64,000 bases of DNA from Pedobacter cryophilus (lineage in GTDB: Bacteria > Bacteroidota > Bacteroidia > Sphingobacteriales > Sphingobacteriaceae). The notes beneath the pieces were generated by a model. It saw only the letters and a list, made by a program, of their open reading frames with translations. It did no database searches and was not told where the DNA came from. Position numbers and translations under genes: made by a program. The stretch is from the NCBI RefSeq assembly GCF_005116455.1, contig NZ_SWBP01000002.1, positions 62,001 to 126,000 on the forward strand, read 5' to 3'. Within the stretch, counting starts at the first letter, position 1; every line of letters begins with the position of its first letter. Of the stretch, positions 27,755 through 35,835 are shown one piece after another.

Positions 27755-29068
27755 ATGAATTTTAAATACATTTCTAAATGGATGTTTGCGGCTTTGATTT
27801 TGGTCGCCACCGCATGTAATGATAAAGAGGAAACAGCGATTGCGGTTACGCCAACCCAAGGAACTGCAGATTTTTCCAGATACATTTCCTTAGGTAATTC
27901 CTTAACCGCAGGTTATGCAGATGGAGGCCTTTTCCTCGCGGGTCAGCTCAATTCTTTTCCAAGTATTATTGCACAACAAATGAAACTCGCGGGTGGAGGA
28001 GAGTTTACTCAGCCTCTTTTTAGCACTACTCAAGCTAATGGGTCAGGATATTTAAAATATGGTGGCCTCACCACAGCAGGAACCCCAAATTTGATTCCGG
28101 TAACTACCAACTTAGGAGTACGTGGTCAAGTCGCTATTCCTGGATTTGGTAATGTAACACTGTACACCAAATATGTAGGAGAGCTTAACAATTATGGTGT
28201 ACCCGGCATCAAGCTTCAGCAAATCACTTTTGCACCTTACGGTAATTTGAATGGTTTTTATGAACGCCTACTTCCTGGTAATGCGGGTACCAACACTAAA
28301 ACTTATTTAGATTTTGCAACCGAAAAGCCATTTACTTTCTTTACCAATTGGTTAGGAAATAATGATGCTCTAGGTTATGCAACCTCAGGCGGTGTAGGAG
28401 ATGTACTTACTCCGAAAGCAGATTTTACTGCTTTGTATACAGCCTTAATTGCCAAGTTGACTGCTACAGGAGCTAAAGGTGCAGTAGCTACCATTCCTGA
28501 TGTTTCGGCTATTCCATTTTTAAATACAGTAACAGTAGTGGCTTTGTTGGCAGGCGTAAAAAAGGTTAATCCAGCGGTTACAGCCATTTATATTGAAACT
28601 TCTACAGGCGCAAGAGTAGCAACATCAGAAGATTTAGTGAATCTAACCTTCTCTACTTCTTTATTAGGGTCGTCCACTGGTCCGGGAGCACCTTTTCCAT
28701 ATGGTTTACATCCAAACAATCCAATAGAAAGTAAATATATATTAGATAAAGCAGAGGTAGCTAATGCACAGGATTTTGTGAATAGTTACAACGCAACCAT
28801 TAAATCTGTTGCCGAAGCAAAAGGTTTGGCTGTATTTGATGCTTATACTTTTTTAAATACTTTAAAGGGAAGCGGTATCCAATATGACGGAACTACATTA
28901 AATTCTGCTTACATCAGTGGTAAAGTTTTTTCTTTAGACGGAGTGCATCTTACGCCAATGGGCTATGCAGTAGTTGCTAATGAATTTATTAAGGTAATTA
29001 ACGCTAAATACGGATCTACGCTTCCTACGGTTAGTTTAGGTAATTATACTTTTTTAAGGTTTAATTAA
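27755..29068 (+). CDS. SGNH/GDSL hydrolase family lipoprotein
   Basis: 437 residues. Lipoprotein signal with Cys21 (ILVATAC), so a periplasmic or surface location. Block I reads YISLGNSLTAGY at about 43-54, with the nucleophile Ser49; the usual Asp of GDSL is Asn here. The catalytic Asp-His pair is in SLDGVHLTPMGYAVVANEF near 395-412. Family members hydrolyse esters of lipids or sugars; the substrate is unknown. A very strong hairpin follows 15 bases after the stop. Confidence 0.88.
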   Translation: MNFKYISKWMFAALILVATACNDKEETAIAVTPTQGTADFSRYISLGNSLTAGYADGGLFLAGQLNSFPSIIAQQMKLAGGGEFTQPLFSTTQANGSGYLKYGGLTTAGTPNLIPVTTNLGVRGQVAIPGFGNVTLYTKYVGELNNYGVPGIKLQQITFAPYGNLNGFYERLLPGNAGTNTKTYLDFATEKPFTFFTNWLGNNDALGYATSGGVGDVLTPKADFTALYTALIAKLTATGAKGAVATIPDVSAIPFLNTVTVVALLAGVKKVNPAVTAIYIETSTGARVATSEDLVNLTFSTSLLGSSTGPGAPFPYGLHPNNPIESKYILDKAEVANAQDFVNSYNATIKSVAEAKGLAVFDAYTFLNTLKGSGIQYDGTTLNSAYISGKVFSLDGVHLTPMGYAVVANEFIKVINAKYGSTLPTVSLGNYTFLRFN

Positions 29069-29083
29069 AAAGACCTTAATTTT

Positions 29084-29129
29084 AGATTTGTCAACTCTCT
29101 TATAAAGCGGCAAGAGAGTTGACAAATCT
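29084..29129 (+). terminator. Long hairpin after the GDSL gene
   Basis: A perfect 18-bp stem: AGATTTGTCAACTCTCTT (29084-29101) and its complement (29112-29129), loop 10 nt, followed by TTACATTTTTA. It can terminate transcription, but its length and the degenerate copy at 29327-29371 suggest that it is also a repeat element. Confidence 0.7.
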
Positions 29130-29181
29130 TTACATTTTTATAAAATTGAAAGGATCTGGCTATTGCCGATACTAATATCAG

Positions 29182-29371
29182 AGGATGATATTTTTGTTTT
29201 CAAGGGATAATCCTCGGATTATCCGTTATTAAGATCTTTTGACAATCCTAACAATATAGGATGATATTTTTGTTTTTAAGTAGGGATAATCCTCGGATTA
29301 TCCGTTATTAAGATCATCTAATTTTTTAGATTCGTTAACGCTCTCATAAAGTGGCAAGAGAGTTGATAAAT
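29182..29371. repeat. Tandem duplication with a GGATAATCC palindrome, and a decayed hairpin copy
   Basis: About 55 bp are repeated at 29182-29236 and 29258-29315: AGGATGATATTTTTGTTTT, then the palindrome GGATAATCCTCGGATTATCC, then GTTATTAAGATC. At 29327-29371 a diverged copy of the 29084 hairpin follows (GTTAACGCTCTCATAAAGTGG then CAAGAGAGTTGATAAATCTT). The palindrome also occurs at 15146-15165. The remainder of the 29069-29529 gap shows no gene. Confidence 0.8.
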
Positions 29372-29529
29372 CTTCCTACCAGAAAAAACGGTGCAAAAGC
29401 CTAAAAATCTTCCTTTAGGAAATCCAGATTAAAATGCCAAATCAACTCTTATTAATCACTATGTATCACGATAGGAATTAAACGCCCTGGTTTTTTTAAT
29501 TATGCAGATAAAAAACTAATTTCGACACG

Positions 29530-30444
29530 ATGAAAAAAATACTGGTTACCGGGAGTAATGGTTTATTAGGTCAGAAATTGACAGAACGAATATTGGCTCA
29601 AAATGATTTCGAGTTAATAGCCACTTCAAAAGGCGCAAACAGATATACCACAAAAGAAGGTTATACCTATGCATCTATGGATATTGCCGATAGGGAAAGC
29701 GTAGAGGAAGTCATTAATACTTATCTCCCTGATGTGGTGATCAATACCGCTGCCATGACTAATGTTGATACCTGCGAAATAGAGAAAGACTTATGCTGGC
29801 AATTAAATGTGACAGCTGTAGCGAATTTAATAGCAGCCTGTGCTCCACATCATATACAATTGATTCATTTATCTACTGATTTTATTTTTGATGGTGCAGA
29901 TGGACCGTATTTGGAGGATGCAGAACCTAACCCATTGTCTTATTATGGAGAATCTAAACTAGCAGCAGAAAAACTACTCGAGGAATCAAACATTCACTGG
30001 ACCATCTTAAGAACCATTATTGTTTATGGAATTGTGAATGATATGAGCAGAAGTAATATTGTACTATGGGCAAAAGGAGCATTAGAGAAAGGTGCGCCAA
30101 TAAATGTGGTAGACGATCAATGGAGGATGCCAACTTTAGCAGAAGATTTAGCTGAGATTTGCTTATTGGCCGCAGCCAAAGGAGCACAAGGAATATATAA
30201 TGCATCAGGTAAAGACATGATGAGCATTGTGGAGCTGGTAGAGCAAGTTGCCGATTTTTATCAATTAGATAAATCTTTAATACAAAGTATAAGCACCGCT
30301 TCTCTTGATCAAACCGCAAAAAGACCTGTAAAAACGGGATTCATCCTAGATAAATCCATCAATGAATTAGGTTATCAGCCTCATTCTTTTTTAGAAGGAC
30401 TAAAAATAATGGATCAACAAATTAGTGCCAGAAAAACCAATTAA
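29530..30444 (+). CDS. SDR family sugar-nucleotide reductase, RmlD-like
   Basis: 304 residues. Rossmann motif GSNGLLG (8-14), conserved Ser in HLSTDFIFDG, and the catalytic Tyr139-Lys143 in SYYGESK. The layout is that of the RmlD substrate-binding family (dTDP-4-dehydrorhamnose reductase), but no other rhamnose genes are nearby, so only a sugar-nucleotide or related reductase role is supported. Cytoplasmic, with NAD(P)H. The following peroxiredoxin gene is 57 bases away and may share the transcript. Confidence 0.82.
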   Translation: MKKILVTGSNGLLGQKLTERILAQNDFELIATSKGANRYTTKEGYTYASMDIADRESVEEVINTYLPDVVINTAAMTNVDTCEIEKDLCWQLNVTAVANLIAACAPHHIQLIHLSTDFIFDGADGPYLEDAEPNPLSYYGESKLAAEKLLEESNIHWTILRTIIVYGIVNDMSRSNIVLWAKGALEKGAPINVVDDQWRMPTLAEDLAEICLLAAAKGAQGIYNASGKDMMSIVELVEQVADFYQLDKSLIQSISTASLDQTAKRPVKTGFILDKSINELGYQPHSFLEGLKIMDQQISARKTN

Positions 30445-30501
30445 AGGTTTAGGCGTTAAGAAATTAATTAATCATTTAACTATTCAATCAAACTTAAAAA
30501 A

Positions 30502-30963
30502 ATGGCAATAAAAATTGGAGACAAAGCAACTGATTTTACTTTATTCAGTTCAGAATTAAAAGAAGTGAATTTATCAGACTTCAAAGGGAACAAAGTAATT
30601 ATTCATTTCTTCCCGATGGCATTTACTGGCGTATGTACCACCCAATTATGTACTATGCGAGATAATTTTAGTTTTTACGAAGGTTTAGGCGCTCAAGTTT
30701 TAGGAATTTCAGTAGACTCTCCTTTTACCTTGGCTAAGTTTAAAGAAGAAAATCAATACCAATTTCCTCTATTGTCAGACTTTAACAAAGAGGTTTCTCA
30801 GGCTTTTGGTGCTTTTTATGACGAGTTTGTTTTCAACTTAAAAGGAGTTTCTAAAAGAGCAGCATTCGTATTAGACGAAAATCAAGAAGTGATTTATGCC
30901 GAAGTATTAGAATCTGCCGGTGATCTTCCAGATTTTAAAGCTATTGATGAGTTAGTGAAATAA
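30502..30963 (+). CDS. Peroxiredoxin (AhpC/TSA family)
   Basis: 153 residues. Thioredoxin fold with the peroxidatic Cys45 in PMAFTGVCTTQLCTMRD and a second Cys50 four residues on, as in AhpE/BCP-like peroxiredoxins. FPLLSDFNKEVSQAFG and KRAAFVLDENQEVIYA are family segments. It reduces hydrogen peroxide or organic peroxides in the cytoplasm. The start codon follows an A-rich stretch, and a cluster of dispersed repeats begins 27 bases after the stop. Confidence 0.92.
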   Translation: MAIKIGDKATDFTLFSSELKEVNLSDFKGNKVIIHFFPMAFTGVCTTQLCTMRDNFSFYEGLGAQVLGISVDSPFTLAKFKEENQYQFPLLSDFNKEVSQAFGAFYDEFVFNLKGVSKRAAFVLDENQEVIYAEVLESAGDLPDFKAIDELVK

Positions 30964-30990
30964 TTCAAAGTTTGTAATTATCAGTAGGGT

Positions 30991-31689
30991 GTCACCCTGA
31001 GCGGAGTCGAAGGGTCATCATGCAAGGGCTTCGACTCCGCTCAGCCCGACAAGACCGATTAGACTGTTATTACTAGTACCCTGAGCGTAGCCGATTTATT
31101 GTCACCCTGAGTGGAGTCGAAGGGTATAACACTTAATTATGAAGTATTATTACGTCTATATCCTAAAATGTAATGACAACTCGTATTATACAGGAGTCAC
31201 AAATAACATAGAGAGAAGATTTGAAGAGCATCAAATTGGGGAGGATATAAAATCTTACACTTACAATAAAAGACCAGTTTCTCTGGTATTTTGTGAATAC
31301 TTTTTAGATATCAATCAAGCAATCATGTTTGAAAAGCAAGTGAAGGGATGGACTAGGAAAAAGAAAGAAGCAATCATTGCTGATAATTGGGAAAAGTTAA
31401 AAGAATTGTCGGTTTGTAGAAATGCTAGTCATTTTGAAAATAAGGGCTTCGACTCCGCTCAGCCTGACAGCCCCGATTAGATTTTATTCTTATTATGTCA
31501 CCCTGAGCGGAGTCGATTTATTGTCACCCTGAGCGGAGTCGAATTATTGTCACCCTGAGCGAAGTCGAAGGGTCATCAATTAAAGGGCTTCGACTCCGCT
31601 CAGCCTGACAAGAGTGATAATTTTGATTGTAGCAGTATGTCACCCTGAGCGAAGCCGATTTATTGTCACCCTGAGCGGAGTCGAAGGGT
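30991..31689. repeat. Cluster of GTCACCCTGAGCGGAGTCGA repeats and their inverse
   Basis: Forward words start at 30991, 31101, 31497, 31523, 31549, 31639 and 31665; inverse words (GGGCTTCGACTCCGCTCAGC) lie near 31026, 31444 and 31585. A roughly 100-bp composite unit (inverse word, CGATTAGA-type spacer, two forward words joined by GATTTATT) occurs at 31024-31125, 31442-31542 and 31581-31689, bracketing the first GIY-YIG gene. Spacing is uneven and repeats are in both orientations, so this is not CRISPR. Confidence 0.85.
31139..31480 (+). CDS. Small GIY-YIG nuclease-like protein, repeat-derived C-terminus
   Basis: 113 residues. YYVYILKC (4-11) and YYTGVTNNIERRFEEH (16-31) are the GIY-YIG core, with Arg26/27 in place and the Glu side in FEKQVKGW. 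Single-domain proteins of this type are common and mostly uncharacterised; homing and repair nucleases share the fold. Residues about 102-113 (KGFDSAQPDSPD) are encoded by an inverse repeat word, so the gene ends inside the repeat cluster. The flanks are imperfect 100-bp direct repeats. Confidence 0.82.
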   Translation: MKYYYVYILKCNDNSYYTGVTNNIERRFEEHQIGEDIKSYTYNKRPVSLVFCEYFLDINQAIMFEKQVKGWTRKKKEAIIADNWEKLKELSVCRNASHFENKGFDSAQPDSPD

Positions 31690-31736
31690 ATTTTTCAAGT
31701 TATTACCACACCATTAGTGTAATTTGATAAAACATT

Positions 31737-31766
31737 TTGCAAAGTAGAATGAAATTCCTACTTTTG
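31737..31766 (+). promoter_or_regulatory. Promoter of the tRNA-Arg / GIY-YIG unit
   Basis: TACTTTTG (31759-31766) is an exact TAnnTTTG with TTG at 31737-31739, 19 bp away. It lies 19 bases before the tRNA-like 5' fragment. Confidence 0.72.
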
Positions 31767-31785
31767 CAATCCCAATAAGGGAAAC

Positions 31786-31831
31786 GGACCTGTACCTGCC
31801 TGCCGGCAGGCAGGGCTTAACACAATGAAGC
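31786..31831 (+). pseudogene. 5' fragment of a tRNA-Arg gene, interrupted by a palindrome
   Basis: GGACCTGTA (31786-31794) and GCTTAAC (31815-31821) together equal the first 16 bases of the intact tRNA-Arg at 32075. They are split by the 20-bp palindrome CCTGCCTGCCGGCAGGCAGG (31795-31814). The following bases ACAATGAAGC still allow a D-stem (GCTT/AAGC). No anticodon arm follows; the GIY-YIG start codon does. Confidence 0.78.
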
Positions 31832-31832
31832 A

Positions 31833-32084
31833 ATGAATGACAAATGGGTTGTTTATGTTTTATTAAGTGAAGTAAAGAAAACCAGATACGTAGGTTTTAC
31901 TTCTAATTTGGATAGAAGATTAAAAGAGCATAATAGTGGATTTAATAAATCTACAAAAGCATACAAACCATGGAAATTGGTTTACAAAGAAATTTTTGAA
32001 TTAAAGTTAGACGCAAGAAAACGAGAACTTTATTTGAAAAGCGGAATAGGAAGAGAATTCCTTAATGATTTATTGGACCTGTAG
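31833..32084 (+). CDS. Small GIY-YIG nuclease-like protein inside the tRNA-Arg unit
   Basis: 83 residues. VVYVLLSE (6-13) and RYVGFTSNLDRRLKEHNSG (18-36) form the GIY-YIG core with Arg28/29; KRELYLKSGIGREFL is the C-terminal part of the domain. The start follows a tRNA 5' fragment at 31786-31831, and the last two codons and TAG stop are the first ten bases of the intact tRNA-Arg. It would be transcribed from the tRNA promoter. Distinct from the first GIY-YIG protein at 31139 in sequence and length. Confidence 0.82.
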   Translation: MNDKWVVYVLLSEVKKTRYVGFTSNLDRRLKEHNSGFNKSTKAYKPWKLVYKEIFELKLDARKRELYLKSGIGREFLNDLLDL

Positions 32085-32148
32085 CTTAACTGGATAGAGC
32101 ACCTGACTACGGATCAGGAGGTTAGGGGTTCGACTCCCTTCAGGTCCA
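32075..32148 (+). tRNA. tRNA-Arg (anticodon ACG)
   Basis: Cloverleaf: acceptor GGACCTG/CAGGTCC, D-arm GCTT...GAGC, anticodon arm CCTGA with loop CTACGGA and TCAGG, T-arm around GGTTCGACTCC, discriminator A. No CCA is encoded. The 5' end overlaps the stop codon of the GIY-YIG gene by 10 bases. Confidence 0.95.
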
Positions 32149-32189
32149 CAAAATATGGAATATCGAAGCGTTCACTAAACGCCAGGTAT

Positions 32190-32238
32190 GCAGGGTTCCC
32201 TGCCTGCCGGCAGGCAGGGACTCCCTTCAGGTCCACAA
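32190..32238 (+). pseudogene. 3' fragment of a tRNA-Arg gene, interrupted by a palindrome
   Basis: GGGTTC (32194-32199 region) and GACTCCCTTCAGGTCCACAA (32219-32238) rebuild the T-arm and 3' acceptor strand of the tRNA at 32075-32148; the last 20 bases are identical. The palindrome CCTGCCTGCCGGCAGGCAGG (32199-32218) splits the T-loop between TTC and GAC. A terminator follows 13 bases later. Confidence 0.8.
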
Positions 32239-32250
32239 TCAATTTAAGGT

Positions 32251-32284
32251 AAAGCCTTTTTGCCAACAGGCAGAAAGGCTTTTT
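32251..32284 (+). terminator. Terminator of the tRNA-Arg unit
   Basis: AAAGCCTTT (32251-32259) pairs with AAAGGCTTT (32274-32282), with an inner GCC/GGC pair, followed by T residues. It is 17 bases before the adk ATG. Confidence 0.85.
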
Positions 32285-32300
32285 AAATTTTTATTGTAAT

Positions 32301-32876
32301 ATGCTAAATATTGTTCTCTTTGGCCCTCCAGGCGCTGGTAAAGGCACTCAATCTCAAAATTTGATCAACAAATATGCATTGGTACATTTATCTACCGGTG
32401 ATATATTAAGAGGCGAGATCAGCAGCGGTACCTCATTAGGCTTAGCGGCTAAAAAATTAATGGACGAAGGTCTTTTAGTTCCTGATGAAGTAGTTATTGG
32501 AATGATTTCCAATAAACTAGATCAAAATCAAGATGCCAAAGGGTTTATTTTTGATGGTTTCCCCAGAACAGTTGCTCAAGCAGAAGCTTTAGATCAGTTG
32601 CTAGTTTCTAAACAATCTGCCATCTCTGGGATGATAGCCTTAGAAGTAGATCAGGAGGAATTAGAAAAGCGATTGTTAGCTAGAGGTAAAGAATCGGGAA
32701 GACCAGACGATCAAAATCCAGAAATTATCAAAAAGAGAGTTCAGGAATATACTTCTAAAACTGCTCAGGTAGCCAATTACTATCAAGCGCAAAATAAATT
32801 TTATACCGTAAAAGGAATTGGCTCTATAGAAGGTATTTTTGAGAATATAGCCAAAGTAGTAGAAAAGCTAGGTTAA
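32301..32876 (+). CDS. adk: Adenylate kinase
   Basis: 191 residues, the short-LID form. P-loop GPPGAGKGT (8-16), ALVHLSTGDILRGEI for the AMP site, GFPRTVAQAEAL, and RGKESGRPDD in the LID. Catalyses ATP + AMP to two ADP in the cytoplasm. No clear promoter is visible between the tRNA terminator and the ATG. obgE follows after 109 bases. Confidence 0.97.
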   Translation: MLNIVLFGPPGAGKGTQSQNLINKYALVHLSTGDILRGEISSGTSLGLAAKKLMDEGLLVPDEVVIGMISNKLDQNQDAKGFIFDGFPRTVAQAEALDQLLVSKQSAISGMIALEVDQEELEKRLLARGKESGRPDDQNPEIIKKRVQEYTSKTAQVANYYQAQNKFYTVKGIGSIEGIFENIAKVVEKLG

Positions 32877-32985
32877 ATATCTTCATTTTATAATGGTTCA
32901 TTAGTCTTTGTAATTGGTGAATTCTTGGGTAAGTATTTGATAATTTTCAAATCAACCCATCTTCAAATCTTCAAATCATAAAACC

Positions 32986-33984
32986 ATGTCTCAAGGATCA
33001 AACTTCGTTGATTACGTTAAAATATCTTGTCGTTCTGGAAACGGAGGACCTGGTTCTGCCTACCTGCATCGTGATAAAAAAACGAGTATGGGAGGTCCGG
33101 CTGGAGGAGATGGTGCCAGAGGTGGTCATGTGATTGTGAAAGGAAATGCTCAGCTATGGACATTGTTACACCTTAAATTTAGGAAACATGTGTTTGCCGG
33201 AGAAGGTGGTGCAGGTGGAGCAACCATGAAATCAGGAAAAATGGGGCGTGATGAAATTTTAGAAGTCCCTTTAGGAACCATCGCAAAAGATGCCGAAACT
33301 GGAGAAATTCTTTTTGAGATTACCAAAGACGGCGAAGAACAAATACTATTGAGCGGGGGTAAAGGAGGTTTAGGGAATTCTCACTTTAAATCATCCACCC
33401 ATCAAACACCAAGATACGCTCAACCAGGCTTGCCAGGAAAAGAGGAATGGAAAGTACTGGAATTAAAAGTACTGGCAGATGTGGGCTTAGTAGGATTTCC
33501 AAATGCAGGTAAATCTACCTTACTTTCGGTAATTACTGCTGCAAAACCAGAAATTGGCGATTACCCATTCACCACTATTGTTCCAAATTTAGGAATTGTT
33601 TCCTACCGTGGTCACCAGTCTTTCATCATGGCTGATATTCCCGGAATCATAGAAGGGGCATCAGAAGGAAAAGGATTAGGATTTAGATTTTTAAGACATA
33701 TAGAAAGAAATGCGGTTTTGCTATTTATGGTACCCGCAGATACCTCCAGAAGCATCAAAGAAGAATACGAAATTCTACTTTCAGAACTATCCGCCTTCAA
33801 CCCAGAGTTGATGCAGAAACCCAGAATCATCGCCATCAGCAAAACTGATTTATTAGATGATGAACTTCAAAGAGAAATTCAAAAGCAATTGCCTAAAGAT
33901 ATTCCATCCATATTCATATCCTCTTTAGCCAACAAAGGCTTAATGGATTTGAAAGATTTGCTTTGGAAAGCAATAAATGGGTAG
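32986..33984 (+). CDS. obgE: GTPase ObgE/CgtA
   Basis: 332 residues. Glycine-rich Obg fold (about 1-158: [29 protein letters not shown]), then the G domain with GFPNAGKST (170-178), [16 protein letters not shown] and the AISKTDLLD specificity motif. It lacks the C-terminal OCT domain of some homologues, as is usual in this group. Involved in ribosome assembly. The TAG stop shares its G with the start of a dispersed repeat. Confidence 0.97.
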   Translation: MSQGSNFVDYVKISCRSGNGGPGSAYLHRDKKTSMGGPAGGDGARGGHVIVKGNAQLWTLLHLKFRKHVFAGEGGAGGATMKSGKMGRDEILEVPLGTIAKDAETGEILFEITKDGEEQILLSGGKGGLGNSHFKSSTHQTPRYAQPGLPGKEEWKVLELKVLADVGLVGFPNAGKSTLLSVITAAKPEIGDYPFTTIVPNLGIVSYRGHQSFIMADIPGIIEGASEGKGLGFRFLRHIERNAVLLFMVPADTSRSIKEEYEILLSELSAFNPELMQKPRIIAISKTDLLDDELQREIQKQLPKDIPSIFISSLANKGLMDLKDLLWKAING

Positions 33985-34384
33985 CCTCACCCCAACCCTC
34001 TCCAAAGGAGAGGGAGCGCTTATATTGTGGCAATAGATTCGATATAGTGACAACGTTTTACACTATAAAGACTGTCTCCTTTTACAGGAAAAAAATTCTA
34101 AAGCTTCTTACATTTTTAAAAGCCTTTTTATTTTATAGATAAACATTCAGCTCTGTGAACTCCGCGTCCTCCGTGGTTAAAAATTTAAAACCTCTCCTTA
34201 AAAGAATCATTTCAAATAAACACTATTATTCTATGAATAGAGATTTACCTATGCGAACTCCGCGTTCACCTCTGCGTCCTCCGTGGTTAAAACTTTAGAC
34301 TCTCTCCTTACAAAAATCCAATTCAAATTGACACTTCCATTTAAAATTTATATTTTGGGCAAAATCAATCCTATTAAATAAATA
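33984..34384. repeat. obgE-fdtA spacer with dispersed repeats
   Basis: 400 bases without a gene. 33984-34017 is a copy of the GCCTCACCCC...GGAGAGGG palindromic repeat. A second pair (34155-34200 and 34250-34310) shares GCGTCCTCCGTGGTTAAAA followed by a TCTCCTTA tail. The right end carries the candidate promoter of the next gene. Confidence 0.75.
34328..34357 (+). promoter_or_regulatory. Candidate promoter for the FdtA-like gene
   Basis: TTGACA at 34328-34333 and TATATTTTG at 34349-34357, one base longer than TAnnTTTG; 18 bp lie between TTG and TA. Confidence 0.45.
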
Positions 34385-34753
34385 ATGGCGCATTTACTCA
34401 ATCTTACCACATTTACAGATAAAAGAGGAAACCTAACCGTAATTGAAAAAGCAATCCCATTTGATATCAAGCGTATTTTTTATATTTACGGAGTAGATGA
34501 TTCTATCAGAGGAGGGCACCGTCATCATCAAACTATTCAAGCAGCCATTTGTCTTAAGGGAAGCTGTACTATCTCTAATAATGATGGAAAAAATACAGAA
34601 AATTTCGAATTAGATAGTCCGGCTAAATGTTTAATCATAGATCCCAAAGATTGGCATCAGATGTTTAATTTTACGCCAGATGCAATTTTAATGGTGCTGG
34701 CATCAGAATATTACGACGAGCAAGATTATATTTTTGAAAATTATAAGGCATGA
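34385..34753 (+). CDS. FdtA/QdtA-like sugar 3,4-ketoisomerase (cupin)
   Basis: 122 residues, a single cupin. RGGHRHHQT (42-50) holds the histidines and AICLKGSCTIS and LIIDPKDWHQMFNF complete the fold typical of dTDP-4-keto-6-deoxyglucose 3,4-ketoisomerases. Product would be the 3-keto sugar used by the adjoining aminotransferase. ATGA overlap with the next gene (34750-34753) indicates translational coupling. This supplies a nucleotide-linked amino-deoxysugar for surface polysaccharide. Confidence 0.87.
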   Translation: MAHLLNLTTFTDKRGNLTVIEKAIPFDIKRIFYIYGVDDSIRGGHRHHQTIQAAICLKGSCTISNNDGKNTENFELDSPAKCLIIDPKDWHQMFNFTPDAILMVLASEYYDEQDYIFENYKA

Positions 34754-35835
34754 TCGAATACGAAGACTTAGGAAAGTTAAACGAACCTTTTTTTGAAGAT
34801 TTTACCCACAGTTTTCATAAAACCCTCAGCTCAGGGTGGTATATTCTTGGCGACAATGTGAAAGCATTTGAACAAGAATTTGCGGAGTACACCGGGAGCA
34901 AATATTGCATCGGACTAGCGTCGGGTTTAGATGCTTTGGTACTGGCTTTAAAGGCCTTTAATTTTCTACCAAATGCTGAAGTAATTGTTGCATCAAATAC
35001 CTATATCGCTACCATATTGGCTATCATCAATGCCGGACACAAGCCCATATTGGTAGAGCCTGATTTAGCCACTTACAATATCGATCCAGAGCGAATTTCC
35101 GAAAAGATTAATCATCAAACAAAAGCCATCATGGTGACTCATTTATATGGGAAAGTAGGGGAGATGGATAAAATAGCGGCAATTTGTAAACAACATGATC
35201 TCAAATTGATTGAGGATTGTGCCCAAGCTCATGGCGCTACTTTTAAAGGCGAAATGGCAGGTACTTTTGGTGATTTTGGCGCTTTTAGCTTTTATCCTAC
35301 CAAAAATTTAGGTGCTTTAGGCGATGCCGGAGCATTGACAACCAATAAGGAGACATTATGTAACCTGATTAAAGCCTTAAGAAACTATGGCTCATCTGCA
35401 AAATACCATAATGATTACATTGGCTTTAATTCCCGTTTAGACGAAGTACAAGCAGGTTTTCTATCTATAAAGCTGGTAAAGTTAGCCCAGATTACCCAAC
35501 ATAAAAGAACATTAGCGCAATCCTATTTAGAAAATTTAAAAGCTGATTTTATCCTACCACAAGTTCATCCAGATTATTTTGATGTGTATCATATCTTTAA
35601 TATCCGTCACCCCAAAAGAGACGAGTTAAAGCAATACTTATTAGCTCATGATATTAAAACAGAGATTCATTATCCCATCCCTCCGCACCAGCAAAAAGGA
35701 TATTTAAATATATTCAAAAGAGAATCCTACCCCATAGCCGAAGAAATACACCAAACTACCCTCAGCTTACCCATTTCATTCGCTCACCAAACTTCAGAAA
35801 TAGAAAGAGTGATAGAAGTGATGAATAGGTTTTAG
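34750..35835 (+). CDS. DegT/DnrJ/EryC1/StrS aminotransferase (FdtB-like)
   Basis: 361 residues, fold-type I PLP enzyme. LASGLDALVLAL near 56-67, EDCAQAHGA near 155-163 and the PLP lysine K185 in SFYPTKNLGALGDAG; GFNSRLDEVQAGFL is the family C-terminal region. With the coupled isomerase it would make a 3-amino-3,6-dideoxyhexose. An acetyltransferase of the Fdt pathway is not adjacent; the hexapeptide protein at 58127-58690 could fill that place, which is speculation. Confidence 0.93.
   Translation: MIEYEDLGKLNEPFFEDFTHSFHKTLSSGWYILGDNVKAFEQEFAEYTGSKYCIGLASGLDALVLALKAFNFLPNAEVIVASNTYIATILAIINAGHKPILVEPDLATYNIDPERISEKINHQTKAIMVTHLYGKVGEMDKIAAICKQHDLKLIEDCAQAHGATFKGEMAGTFGDFGAFSFYPTKNLGALGDAGALTTNKETLCNLIKALRNYGSSAKYHNDYIGFNSRLDEVQAGFLSIKLVKLAQITQHKRTLAQSYLENLKADFILPQVHPDYFDVYHIFNIRHPKRDELKQYLLAHDIKTEIHYPIPPHQQKGYLNIFKRESYPIAEEIHQTTLSLPISFAHQTSEIERVIEVMNRF

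Noticed and set aside
30991-31689. Possible CRISPR array
   Set aside because: Repeats are in both orientations, spacing is uneven, spacers repeat themselves and no cas gene is nearby.
32150-32200. A second complete tRNA between the intact tRNA-Arg and the 3' fragment
   Set aside because: GCGT...ACGC could form an anticodon-like stem, but the loop lacks a proper U33 and no acceptor or D-arm is present.
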